NCBI GenBank assembly: GCA_905183005.1
Contig: CAJJDO010000054.1
Span: 434,001-498,000 of the forward strand
DNA from: Paramecium pentaurelia
Taxonomy: Eukaryota > Ciliophora > Oligohymenophorea > Peniculida > Parameciidae
DNA: 64,000 nucleotides
Direction of reading: 5' to 3'
Part shown: piece by piece, positions 26,117-37,500 of the stretch
Position numbering within the stretch: position 1 is the stretch's first letter
Layout: each line of letters starts with the position of its first letter
Notes under the pieces: generated by a model
Database searches by the model: none
Seen by the model: the letters and a program-made list of their open reading frames with translations, nothing else
What the model was told of the DNA's origin: nothing
Position numbers and translations under genes: made by a program

Positions 26117-26180
26117 TTTTTGTGAATTAATAAATGAATTAGTTTTTATGTTAATATAATTATATACAAAAAATAATATA

Positions 26181-27882
26181 TCATTTTGCATTAATATTTA
26201 TGTCTGATATTTTTTGTAAATAAATAGTGGATTACTATTTAGAATTTTCAAATTTAATTTCTTATTAATTTTACATTAAGATATAAAAATCTTCATCAGT
26301 TAATTTTAAATGATCATATTATTAATTATTCGAAAATTACAGATTTGCTTAGCCAATAAAGAGACTTTAAGGTTTTTAAAGCTACTCAATATTTATTACA
26401 CTATTTACATTAATATCAAGTGTTGCATGATGATTCTAAAAAAATAATAATTTAATTTACATTATTTTAAGGTTGTACTCTAATTTCTTCAAGTGATTAA
26501 TCATCTACATTTTCTACTTGAAAATCATGTACTTTATTATTATTGATTTATTAAATTTCTGATTTCTCTTCTGGATCAGGAGATGTATCCAATATATTTA
26601 ATTTGATTCCTATACTGTGACTTTAACTCAAAATTTCAGAATCAAAATTAGAACGTAAAATAAACTATAATCTTGAGATTTCATATAAAGAATTAGTTAA
26701 ACATAATTTTTATCTAGCAATTTCAGTTAGATCATGATATTTTTGCATAAATTTATTAAATGGGATAGATTTATCTTAATATTTTACTCCTATTATTTTA
26801 GAATACCAATTTTAAATAAACTTAATATTCTTAAATTAAGGATAATACATTTCTATAACTGCTCTTATTACTCTATCTTCTAATGTTTTTTCATTTATCA
26901 TATAAGCAACATTTGAAAAGAATAAGAAGAAAGATATTATTGATCCTATATTTGCCAATACTTCTGAAACTTTTGGATATTCAATGAAAATAGTTTACTA
27001 AAGTGTTCCAAGTTCAAATTCAAATACAATGAAGACATTCTTTTCAAATGTATGAGTAAAATAATCTAAATCCATTTGTTGGATATATGAAATGATTTGA
27101 CTTGGGAATTCATGTGTTTCAATACTTTCAAATAAGAAGCCAGTGTCTACTGAAACATTTGATGTTCCAAAAGACATTTAACTGAAATATGTTGTTTTAT
27201 TATCAAAAGAAGCATAATAATCTTATTCAATCAATTCTAATTGTTTAGTGGATGTATTATATTAATTGACAAATGTTCTAATGAAAAGTTGATTTTATTT
27301 CTAACTGAAAAACTCTTTAACTCTCTCTTCCTTAGCACAATTCCATCCCTCTGGCAAAACAGTTTGATCACATTCTTCAAACATTATTGTATATTCTATA
27401 TTTTTTTAATCCAGTTCTTCATGCTCATTATTAACAAGTTCAATATTTTTAAGTTCAATTAGAATCATGTTATGATCTGAAGATAATTTCTTTGACAATA
27501 GAGGTTATGGGATTTAGAGTTCATCCTCTACAACTTTATATAACATTGGTAACAAGATCATGTTTTCAGGTTCGAAAGGATCTATTTAATTAAGAATACT
27601 TTTGTGTCTTCTAAGACAGAATTCAGCTACAGCTACTTAATCGAATTTTAAAGTATAAGTCTCTACTTCTGTTGCCATAGATGTTACTTTTGGTAAGATT
27701 TATCCTGATCTCCATAAAATCAATTCATAAATTAAGTAAGATAAGCTGGCACCATATAAAAGAATAGAAAGTAATCCTCCTAGAGATGTTTTGAATTACA
27801 CTTCACCATAAGCATAGCTTGGCTTATAGTTTGCTCCAAATTAATCAACTCTTCTTAAGAATTCTTGTATATTATTAATCAT
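26181..27882 (-). CDS. Ciliate two-span membrane protein, family member 1
   Basis: A 558-residue protein, ATG 27882-27880, TGA 26183-26181, with one 25-nt intron at 26436-26460. There is one hydrophobic span near residues 30-55 (LGGLLSILLYGASLSYLIYE) and one around 315-340 (VSEVLANIGSIISFFLFFSN). Between them is a ~260-residue loop containing IDPFEPENMILLPMLY and a single WNC motif. The cytosolic C-terminal third has MYYPQFKNIKFIQNWY and ends with the motif KLTDEDFYILM. The gene is a clear paralogue of 28148-29842 and a more distant one of 61630-63237. I do not recognise the family outside ciliates. Function unknown. Confidence 0.8.
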
Positions 27883-28147
27883 GTTATCATAATCTATAAT
27901 TAGAAAGAATAATATATTTATAGAATTGAGATAATTTTAATGACATAATTTGATTGATATTAAATTATATAAACCAAAAAATGATGTCATTTATAAATAA
28001 TACAACCAATTTATCAAAGATACTCTTACATCCCTAAATTTAATTACATTGTTCTCTAATCATATAGAATTTATAATAAATTAATAATCTGACTATTTGG
28101 TTTGTCATTTGTAAAATAATATAATTCACATAATATTTACATTTTCA

Positions 28148-29842
28148 TCAATTAGAAGAATTATTTTGATTATTCTAAGGTTAAGCTTTTGGTGTCACAG
28201 TTTCATATAATTCAATAGCATTTAAATCCTTTATTTTCGGTTATTGTTACATAAGGATATAGAAATCTTCATCAGTCAATTTTAATTCATCATCTATAGA
28301 TTCTTGTATATGTAGATTCTTTCCCAAGAATAGACTTTGTGATTGATTTAATTATTAGAATTATACAATCTATTAAGGTACATCTACTAAAGTTTAAGGT
28401 ATCTAAAATAATAAAAGATAAATTATTACAATTTTTAAGATATTATTATTTTAATCATCAATTGAATTATTATCAATAACCTCTTATCTTAATTCTTAAT
28501 TATTATTATCTATTTTTATGGCATTTTGTTTTTCAACATCTGATTCAATTTCAATTAATTTTAATCTAATTCCAATTTCATGACAATTTCTAAGTATTTC
28601 CTTATCACTTATTGATCTAAGGATGAATTATAACCTCGAAATTTCATAAAGAGTATTTGTTAAACATAATTTTGCAGAAGCAATTCTTAATAACTTCTTA
28701 TAAGTTTCTAAAAATGAAAGTGCTACTCTCGAATTCTGATACCTGATTTCAATAACTTTACCAAAGAAATTCTTAATGAAAGTAATTTATTTCATTTAAG
28801 GATAGTACATCTCGATTAATGTTCTTACTACCTTTAATTCCAGATTCTTCTCATTTATTATATAAGCCACATGTGAAAAAAATAAAAAGAATGAAATTAT
28901 AGATCCAATATTTGCAAGAACTTCAGATATTTTTGGATATTCAATAAATACTGTTTATTACAAAGTACCTAACTCAAATTCAAATACAACATATACTTCC
29001 TCATTAAAAGTGTGAGTGAAATAATCTAGATCCATCTATTAAATATATTATTAAGTTGAACTTGAAAATTCCATAATTTCTATACTTTCCAATAAAAACC
29101 CAGTGTCTATAGATACATTTGATGTACATATAGTTATTTAACTGAAATATGTAGTTTTATTGTCAATAGAAGCAAAATAATCTTGTTCAACTACATCTAG
29201 TTATCTTGTAGATGTATTAAATTAATTTACAAATGTTTGAATAGTCAATTAATTTTATTTTTGATTAAAGAATCTCTTAATTGTATCTTCATTTGCACAA
29301 TACCATCCTTAAGGTAAGAGATTCTAAATGCATTATTAAAATATAAGCATATATTCCTTATTTGGATGATCTACTGATTCATGTTCATTATTTGACAATA
29401 CAACATCTTTAAGCTCTATTAATATAGTTTCATGTTTCTCAGATTTCTTTGTAGAAAGTAACGGCTTTGGTTCTTAAATCTCATCATCAATTACTTCATA
29501 TAACATTGGTAATAAGACAATATTATTAGGATCAAAAGGATCAATTTAATCTTTAATACTTTTGTGTCTTCTCAGACAAAAGGATGCTACAGTTACTTTA
29601 TCAAAAGATAATTAATAGGTTTCAATTTCAGTATGTAAAGATGTGATTTTTGGTAGTATTCTTCCAGATCTCCACAATACCATTTCATATACTAAATAAG
29701 CTAAACTTAATCCATATAAAACAATTGAAAGCAATCCTCCTAAAGAAGTTTTGTATTGAACTTCTCCATATGCATAACTAGGTTTATAACTAGCACCAAA
29801 TTAGTCAATTCTTCTTAAGAATTCCCCACAATTATTAAACAT
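28148..29842 (-). CDS. Ciliate two-span membrane protein, family member 2
   Basis: A 555-residue tandem paralogue of the gene just downstream of it. Shared landmarks include YKPSYAYGEVQ, SLGGLLSIVLYGLSLAYLVY, IDPFDPNNIVLLPMLYEV, EYPKISEVLANIGSIISFFL and KLTDEDFYILM, in the same order and spacing. One 27-nt intron (28403-28429) is placed at the position matching the paralogue's intron. Its length is a multiple of three with no in-frame TGA, so an unspliced product would still be translatable. The two genes face the same way, 265 bases apart, and probably arose by local duplication. Function unknown; membrane topology is inferred from two hydrophobic stretches. Confidence 0.8.
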
Positions 29843-30098
29843 AAATATTGTTTTTTCTGATTTCTATTTTTATTTGCTTAGGTGAAATGACACAATAATA
29901 ATTTTTGTTTAATAAACTATATAATAATTTACGTCATTTTTATATAATTATTAGAATTTCAACCTAATGAGAAACAGAATAGTAAAATACATTTAATATC
30001 TTCTTATTTATATTTAAAATAGATTTATCATGTATTCTTTTAATTATTTGATTGTAATAAAATTATTATTATAAAAATTATATAAAAAGATATTAAAG

Positions 30099-32321
30099 TC
30101 AAAGTATACGATAATATTATAACACTTGAATTAATGATTCTTTTTTAACTGGTTTAGATAAATAATAATCTAATCCATTTTGATAACATTATTCTTTAGT
30201 TTCATTATCAGTAAAAGCAGTACAAGCAATGATGGGTATAGAAAACCGTTTTTTAATTTGTTTAGATGCTTCCCATCCATCAAGTAAAGGCATATTTATA
30301 TCCATAAATATTAATTAATATTATCTATCACTACATCTCCCACATTATGCTATTTAATATATTTATAAAAATATACTTTTCTTTTATTTTGAATATATCA
30401 AATCTACACATTCCTTTCCATTAAATACTTCATCAGAATTTAAACCTAGTTATTCTAACAAGATTGATAATGCTAATATATTAATCTATTCATCATCCAC
30501 TATTAATATAAAAGGACAACGACATTCTATTATTGATTAATTACTTCTCAATAGAAATGATTATTGTTATTATTATTACCATGATTTTATGTATTTAATT
30601 CTAGCCTAATAATCTTCAACTGAACATTCATTATTAACTGTATCAGTTGAAACTGCATCACTAAGTTCCTATACAAAACGGATTTAACTATGAGGTCTTC
30701 GCTATCTTATTTAATTTCTATCATTTATTTAATCATTATCATCCAATAAACGTGATAATTTATTTCTCTTATTATCTCTTTTAAATTTCTCTATTCCAGC
30801 ATTTACCTCTGTCTATCTTGTATCAATAACTATCTTCTTATTTAATATTATTAATGGACTTTTAGGATTGCTAAGTTTAACATCAGGACTAACAGTTTGA
30901 GGGTACACTGAAAACCAACAATGAAATCCTTTTCCTGTTTATGTTTCAAATCTTAGTCCACCTCCTTTTTCAAATCTTTATTATGATAATGCTTCTGCAA
31001 TCTTATTACTTATAAAAAGACCTAATCCAAAACCTGCTGTATTTTTAGATATCTTTTATATTGATGGCACTCCTGATTATAATAATAATGTTAATCTATC
31101 TTATTCTGACTTTGTCATCCCTATTCCAGTATCTTAAACATGAAAAACAACATATTTTTATTTATTATTAGACATACATGTTTCAACTTTTAAGGAAATT
31201 AAACCTTGAAGTGTAAATTTTTGAGCATTTGATACTAAATTAATCAAAATTTATTTAATTCTATTCCGATCAGATATCATTTATGTTATTTTAGAATTAA
31301 AATCAATTTTGATTTCTAAATTCTTTTTTGATATTTAATCTTTAAAAAGTGAAATGACTTCTAGTATCAATTCTTAAATTTTGAATACTCCTACCTATAA
31401 ACTGAATGTCTTTCCTAATATACTATTATAATCCATCATATCTAAAACCATACTATGCATCACTTTCCCATTAACCAATATTGGTTTAAAAAATTACTCC
31501 TAGATACTCTATGGAACTTCTTCATGGCATTCAGCTACCTATGCCAATGCTAAGATATAATTTAAAGATGTATTGTATTCATGACTAAAACTCTTAAATA
31601 ATTGTTGCATAGTAGTTTGTGTAAATACTTTTTTAATTTACAAATTATATTCCTCCATATTTTATAATAGAATAGTAAAAGACTTAGGTTCAAAGTAAAA
31701 CACTTTCAAATGTAGGTCATGGTATCCTCGAATGCTAAAGACTTCAAATTCATAAGGGAATTTCTGTAATTATATTAGCTATTCCAATAATTCATATAAG
31801 GTGTAATGTAACTAAGCTTCTTTCAGATCATATATTGAAGGAAATTTGCAACTAAATTATTCCTACATTAATTATTTTGTCTATTTATCGACAGATAATA
31901 ATGGACTATTCAAAAGTTCCTAAATATTAATATTTCTTAATAACTCTTATGCTCTTGTATTTCGCATAATTAGATTTAATTTACTATCTAATTTTATTAT
32001 ACTAACTAGATTATTTTATAACTCCTAGATTCTATCTGTATCTGAACTTGTTTTGATATTCATAGTATCATCAAGACCTCTGTCATTTCTTTATATTTAT
32101 TGATCAAATATTTTTTAGTGATAGTAAGTAAACAATAATAATATAATAGTAATTATTATCGGTTACCCATGATTTAGATTGTCTATTACTTTCCAAATGC
32201 CCATAATGATGAGATGCAGATATTTGAAAATGTTAAAATATTGTTTCTTTGTTAAATCCTTATTTAAATTATCATAGAGGAAGGGTGGAAGCAAAAATAA
32301 AAACACTTTCTCAGTATTCAT
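30099..32321 (-). CDS. Hybrid histidine kinase with receiver domain (minus-strand copy)
   Basis: A 731-residue protein from ATG 32321-32319 to TGA 30101-30099 with a 27-nt intron at 30350-30376. The first ~85 residues hold hydrophobic helices (VFLFLLPPFLYDN; IIITIILLLFTYY). The H-box is FSHEYNTSLNYILA (His near 246). N-box NLVSNAQKF, G1 DTGIGM and G2 GFGLGLFI form the ATPase. A receiver follows: LIVDDEQIN, phospho-acceptor Asp in IFMDINMPLLDG, ACTAF, and Lys in LSKP. Predicted signalling: autophosphorylation on His, then transfer to the fused Asp. The real start may lie further upstream, because a membrane-type frame continues to 32578 in another phase. It belongs to the same family as the three kinases at 45.0-51.8 kb. 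Confidence 0.88.
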
Positions 32322-32578
32322 CTATTACAAAATGACTATTGTTAATTTGTTAATTACCTAATATGTTCAGAGATAATAGTAGAATTGGTATAAGGAAACT
32401 TATATATTGTTTAGATTTTTGTAGTTATTGGAATATTAGGAAAGTAAGAACGATCCCCAACTCGATACCATGATAAAATAGCTGACTCTATAATAAAAAT
32501 ATAGTACTCAACTCCTAATATCATTTCGTAGATCGTATTGCACAGCCAAACGCCACTGTAAAAAATAGCCAATATCAT
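32322..32578 (-). other. Likely upstream exon(s) of the hybrid histidine kinase
   Basis: Reading leftward from ATG 32578-32576, a frame begins MILAIFYSGVWLCNTIYEM and continues with YFPNIPITTKIQTIYKFPY. This matches the style of the membrane-embedded sensors of the other kinases in this window. It is one phase out from the kinase ORF. A 22-nt GT…TAG candidate intron lies in between but does not by itself restore phase, so a second short intron or a one-base sequence difference is needed. Confidence 0.4.
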
Positions 32579-32821
32579 ACTTAATATAATTTTATATAAT
32601 TAAATGATATTCAGACTTATAGATTATTTTTTGTTTAAAAAAATCAATTAGAACTATTGTGACTACTTAGAAAATTTAAAGATGATATAAAGTGTTTATG
32701 TAATTTATTTAATTCTCATGTATATAATTCATTTATTATGTAAAAGATAATTAATAAAAATATTAATGAATTCTTTATTGAATAATAAAATATCAATAAA
32801 ATTAGGTAAATTATGTTATTG

Positions 32822-34026
32822 TCAATTTAAAAATTTATTCAATTTATTTCTACTAGTCATATGTCTATGGTATTTGAGTGGAAGCATCAAAATATCTGCA
32901 TCTTGTTTGATAATACTATTTTAAGAAGTCAAATTTGTATTATTTAACAAAAATGTCTCAGTATGTAATTTCTTGAAACTAGTTCTAGTTGTTGCTATGC
33001 TTGTTAAGCTTTATTGTTTTTTACGTTTTGGAGTCAATTTATCATATTTAATAGATTTCATTATTTCAGGTACTTAAAGATCAATGATATGATGGTCTAA
33101 AAGAGATTTTTTAAGACTCATTTTCATTTTCAATCTTTCTTCAATAATATTTTGAGCTTTAGTTGGCAATTGTATTAATTATGATTTTTAGATTTCAAAA
33201 ATATGAGCTTATTATTTAACTCTTGCTGTGTAAGGTGCAATTGTACAATCCTCATTAAATGAATCAAAAATGGAACATGTACACATGATATTGCGCTTAG
33301 TTTCCAAATTTACTTGACCCTAATAGACAAGAAACATTGATTCAATTGGTTGATATATAGTAATTATGGTTTCATTTTCTTCAAATTGCTGTAATAGTAA
33401 GGAATCAGCTAAAGAATTTATTTACTATTTTTCAATTTAATTTGTAGGTTCAAACAGCTTGAAAAAGAACGTACGTTTTTATCTGATAAATTATTCATGT
33501 TTTAGGAAGAGGAGGGATTGGGATTATTTGGTTATGTACAATAATTTGGAATGCTCGAGAGAGAACTAAATGGATAGGATAAGATAATTTTACAATTTTT
33601 TAAAGGTATCGTTTTTCAGCAATGTATCCATTATTTAATTGTCTTTGAAATAAGAGTTTATTCTTCTTTACATATTAAACATTTGATTCGAAAGAATCTA
33701 GGTCATCTTGTTCAGAGGAATCTAAGACCAACTTGCCTTCTAAAAATAAGTAAATGTTTTCGTTTTGGGTTTCTGAGATCACTTGAAAGGGAGGCAATTC
33801 AAGTAGATGCAGACGTTAACATAGCTGAATGGGTTATAGATGATATATACTAGGATATATTCTGATCTGCTTTGCAATTGCAATTTAAGGAATAATGGTT
33901 GAAGATGGACTTTTAGATTGTCATATATTAACTATTTAAATATGAAAATTGTACTTCTGCTTAGATTTAATTGCGTTGATTCAATTTGAGGAGATCGTAC
34001 ACAAGGGTATTAATAATTTCAGTCAT
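32822..34026 (-). CDS. Cyclic-nucleotide-binding-domain-like protein, with an apparent frameshift
   Basis: ATG 34026-34024, TGA 32824-32822, about 384 residues. Two introns are placed: 33932-33954 (TAG) and 33825-33850 (ends CAG). Two regions resemble cNMP-binding folds: LPPFQVISETQNENIYLFLE, and LFEPTNQIEKQQINSLADSL followed by FEENETIITIYQ and SMFLVYQGQVNL. The conserved phosphate-binding cassette (FGE…R.A) is not evident, so ligand binding is doubtful. The frame breaks near 33500-33503: the upstream frame meets TGA just after PIPPLPK, while the coding-like frame continues one base over. No GT…AG intron of the right size bridges this. It shares a 13-base spacer with the deaminase gene. Confidence 0.6.
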
Positions 34027-34039
34027 TTATATAAAATAA
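34027..34039. promoter_or_regulatory. 13-base spacer between two divergent start codons
   Basis: Only 13 bases separate the ATG of the minus-strand cNMP-type gene (34026) from the ATG of the plus-strand deaminase (34040). Both starts are supported by continuous frames. Core promoter and 5' leader elements must therefore overlap coding sequence, or initiation is leaderless or at downstream ATGs. Confidence 0.6.
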
Positions 34040-34516
34040 ATGGAATTATAGAAGGAAGACATACTAAAATATATGAAATTGGCTTTAGAATAGGCAGAAT
34101 TAGGAAGATAAAATAAGGAGGTTCCTGTTGGTTGTGTGATAATAAATAGGAATGATGGGAAAATAATTGAGAAAGCTTATAATAATACAAATAAATCAAA
34201 AAATGCAACATAACATTGTGAAATAATTTGTATCAATCGAATGAATAGAGATTTGGAGGATTGCATATTATTTGTGACTTGTGAACCATGTATAATGTGT
34301 GGATAGGCTTTGAATTATATAAAGATTCATAGTGTGTATTATGGATGCAATAATTCACGATTTGGAGGGAATGGGACTGTGTTATAGTTGAATAAATATC
34401 CTAGTTTTGGGGGATATTTAGAATATGATTGTATGAAGATTTTGTAGGATTTTTATGAGGAAGGGAATGAGAATATTGAGGAGTAGTTTAGACATAGAAA
34501 AAAATAAAAATAATGA
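34040..34516 (+). CDS. tRNA adenosine deaminase, TAD2/ADAT2-like catalytic subunit
   Basis: Intronless, 158 residues, TGA 34514-34516. Deaminates A34 to inosine in tRNA anticodons as part of a heterodimer. Hallmarks: VPVGCVII, a zinc-ligand motif reading HCE where the family normally has HAE, and the PCxxC motif as CEPCIMCGQAL. Then comes VYYGCNNSRFGGNG, matching the TadA/ADAT2 loop, and GGYLEYDCMKILQDFY. The length agrees with bacterial TadA and eukaryotic ADAT2. The start is fixed by length and by the adjacent divergent gene. The basic C-terminal tail (RHRKKQK) could bind tRNA. The partner subunit (TAD3) is not in this window. Confidence 0.88.
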
Positions 34517-34574
34517 TACAACTGGCATCAATAGAAGTGAAACAAATATTAATATAAATTTATTATAAAATAAA

Positions 34575-37500
34575 ATGGAGTAGAGTTCAATAGAAAGCGA
34601 AGATGTGAGTTATAGTGTGTTGATTTTATCTAGGAGTTCGTCTAGAGACATAAGAAAAATTAGATGATTCTTCAGTAGGTGAAGGAAATATGGAAGGAGT
34701 CTGATTTGTCAAAGGATGATGGAATTATGCAGATATTAAATGATTTCAAAGAGGAAATTTTAGATGATTTGGAAGATGAATATGAACCAGAGTATAAAGC
34801 AATATAAGTTTAAGAAAATATAAATATAGATTTAGTTCCAATGAATGAGGTTTAAAAAGCCCTCATATATGAAGACAAGTATTAAAAATATCATAATTAG
34901 GTATCCCTTTTTAAAGATAAGAAAGAGAATCCTAATATAATTAAAGAAGATTTCAATGTTAGCAATGTAATTCACTAAGCATCCTATATTTGAGTTTTTC
35001 ACTTTATTAGTCATTATATTTAACTCTATTATGCTTGCTTTAGATGATCCGACTACAGATAATTAGACTTCATTTTAAGATCTAATGGATATTATCTTTT
35101 TGGCAGTTTATACATTTGAGGCAGTTTTAAAAATTATAGCAATGGGTTTTGTTTTAAATAATAATGCATATCTTCGTGATTTGTGGAATATCTTGGATTT
35201 GACAGTAATTGTTACAGCATACATCCCATATTTTGTGAATAATTCTGGTTTATAATTGAGTGCATTAAGATCATTGAGAGTTTTAAGACCATTAAGAACA
35301 ATATCTTCTGTAAAATCTTTAAGAAGTATAATGATGACATTATTTGCATCATTTGCTGAATTAGGTAATTCTTTAATAATATTGGGATTCACTTATACAA
35401 TATTTGCAATAGCTGGATTGCAACTCTTTTCTGGATATGCTAAATTAAGATGTTTTGATGAAAATGGTATTATATAAATGTCTGGTTATGATACAGATGA
35501 ACCATTTTGTAATGGATCATGTCCTGATAATTACATTTGTGGTAAAATGATTGATAATCCAATTAATGGACTTTTATCATTTGATGATTTTGGTTTGGCA
35601 TTTTTATAAGTATTTATAATTACAACACTTGAAGGATGGACTACTATAATGTAGACTATAATGACTACTTTTTCATAATTTTCAGTCTTTTATTTTTTGC
35701 TTTGTGTTATTATTGGAGCATTCTTTCTTGTTAATTTGACATTAGCTATTATTAAAATTAATTTTTCTAAGGCTGAATCTTAAGAACCTATAAAACCAGA
35801 TTAAGTAAGTTACAATCTCAAATAAATGAAACGATTAGGAATTTATAAATTTATTAGAGATACTCATATACCTAGTATAACTCGTAAACATACTATGAGA
35901 ATGACTAAATTAAGATAATCAATTAATAATCAAAACAATATTAATGTTAATAATGCTAATAAATAAATTGATGAACCTAAAAGAAGTTCAATAAAGGTCA
36001 ATTTCTAACCATTAAATATTAAAGATTTTAGTAAACCTCATTAAGTCAAATATAATAATAATAGAATATTACTTTAAGGAATTTAAGGAGTAAGAACAGA
36101 ATAACCAATAAGTAAATATTAAGAAATCAATAATCCATAAGTAGTTATGAAAACTAGTGTATAATCTGTGAATGCTCCTTAAATTAGGAAACTAAGTAAA
36201 ATTGGTACATAATTTAAACAATCCTAAAGAAAAATGTCTATAACTCATTAAGAAGAAAGTCCTTTAGATGAATTAGATAATCTATTAAAATTTGCTGTTC
36301 GTAGATAATCAGTATTGAGAGTAGATACAAAAATAATGGCATCTCCAAGAATACCAACTCCTTCTAAAGAAACACCATAACCTGTTAGTAGTAGTTCTAT
36401 GTTAGATGAATCTTAATCTCCTGGAAAACCTCATTAATCCAATTATTTAGGAGTACCTAAATAATAATTTAATTTTTTATAAGATTAAAAATCTTTCAAT
36501 GAAAATGATGTATTAAGTGTGACTCTATCAGAAATTGATTCCATATCTGATAATGAATTAAATCAAAGATTCAAAGAATTTGAAATCTCATTCTAAATAG
36601 AAAAATCTGATGATAAAACAGCAAATGAAACTGAAGATCGTAAACCAATTTAACATATTCATTAAAAGAAAAGAAAATAAGATGTTCCATTAACATATGA
36701 ATTAAGCAAAGAAGATGAAAAATTAAAAATTAGATTATTTTAAACTAAATTAGTACCAAGAGTTGTATATAAAGATTTTTATTCTGAATCAAGTAAAGAT
36801 ATACTTGTAAGTTTGGAAATTAAAAAATAAAAGAGAGATTAAGAAATAAGAAATTAAAGAATCTAAAATATGAAATTTACTATGAAATATTAATTTTCAA
36901 ATAATTCAACTAGATTATCATTATCAAAAACATAATAATAATAATAATCCAAAAGTTCATTAGGTTCAAATGATCAAAAACTCAAAGAAACTACTATAAA
37001 ATCTAGAAAAATAATTCCTTTGACTGAAATACCATCAGTATAAGAAATTACTACTCCAAAATTAACTGTTAGAAAATAATAAAAACGTAAAACTATTGTA
37101 CATAAGGCAATTACTTATGAATAATATTAATAAGGTTTTAGCAATGTTTAGGAAATAGATTCTAATTTTACTGAAAAGTTAGAACAAGTTGAAACATAAT
37201 AAATCACTTTTAAAACTCCAAATGAGATATAGTTTTATACATAAGTGGCATTTTAATCATATCATCAAATAAAAAATGATGACATTAATCTTAATAATGG
37301 AAATCTAGTTGGTTAATCTTCAATTGAAGATGTAATTATGATTAGAGGTAGTTTATAATAAAGGTTTAATTTAATTTTATAGGGAATGAATTTTGCAAAA
37401 TCAGATTATATGATATATATGACTAAAGATATGATAAAAATGTTATAATTCAAATTATTTTTAATTGTTGATTCAAGATATTTTAATATGTGTTTAAATT

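Noticed and set aside
33444..33520. A long (57-nt) intron ending TATCAG as the explanation for the cNMP-gene frame break.
   Set aside because: Its length is a multiple of three, so it cannot change phase, and it is twice the size of every other intron here.
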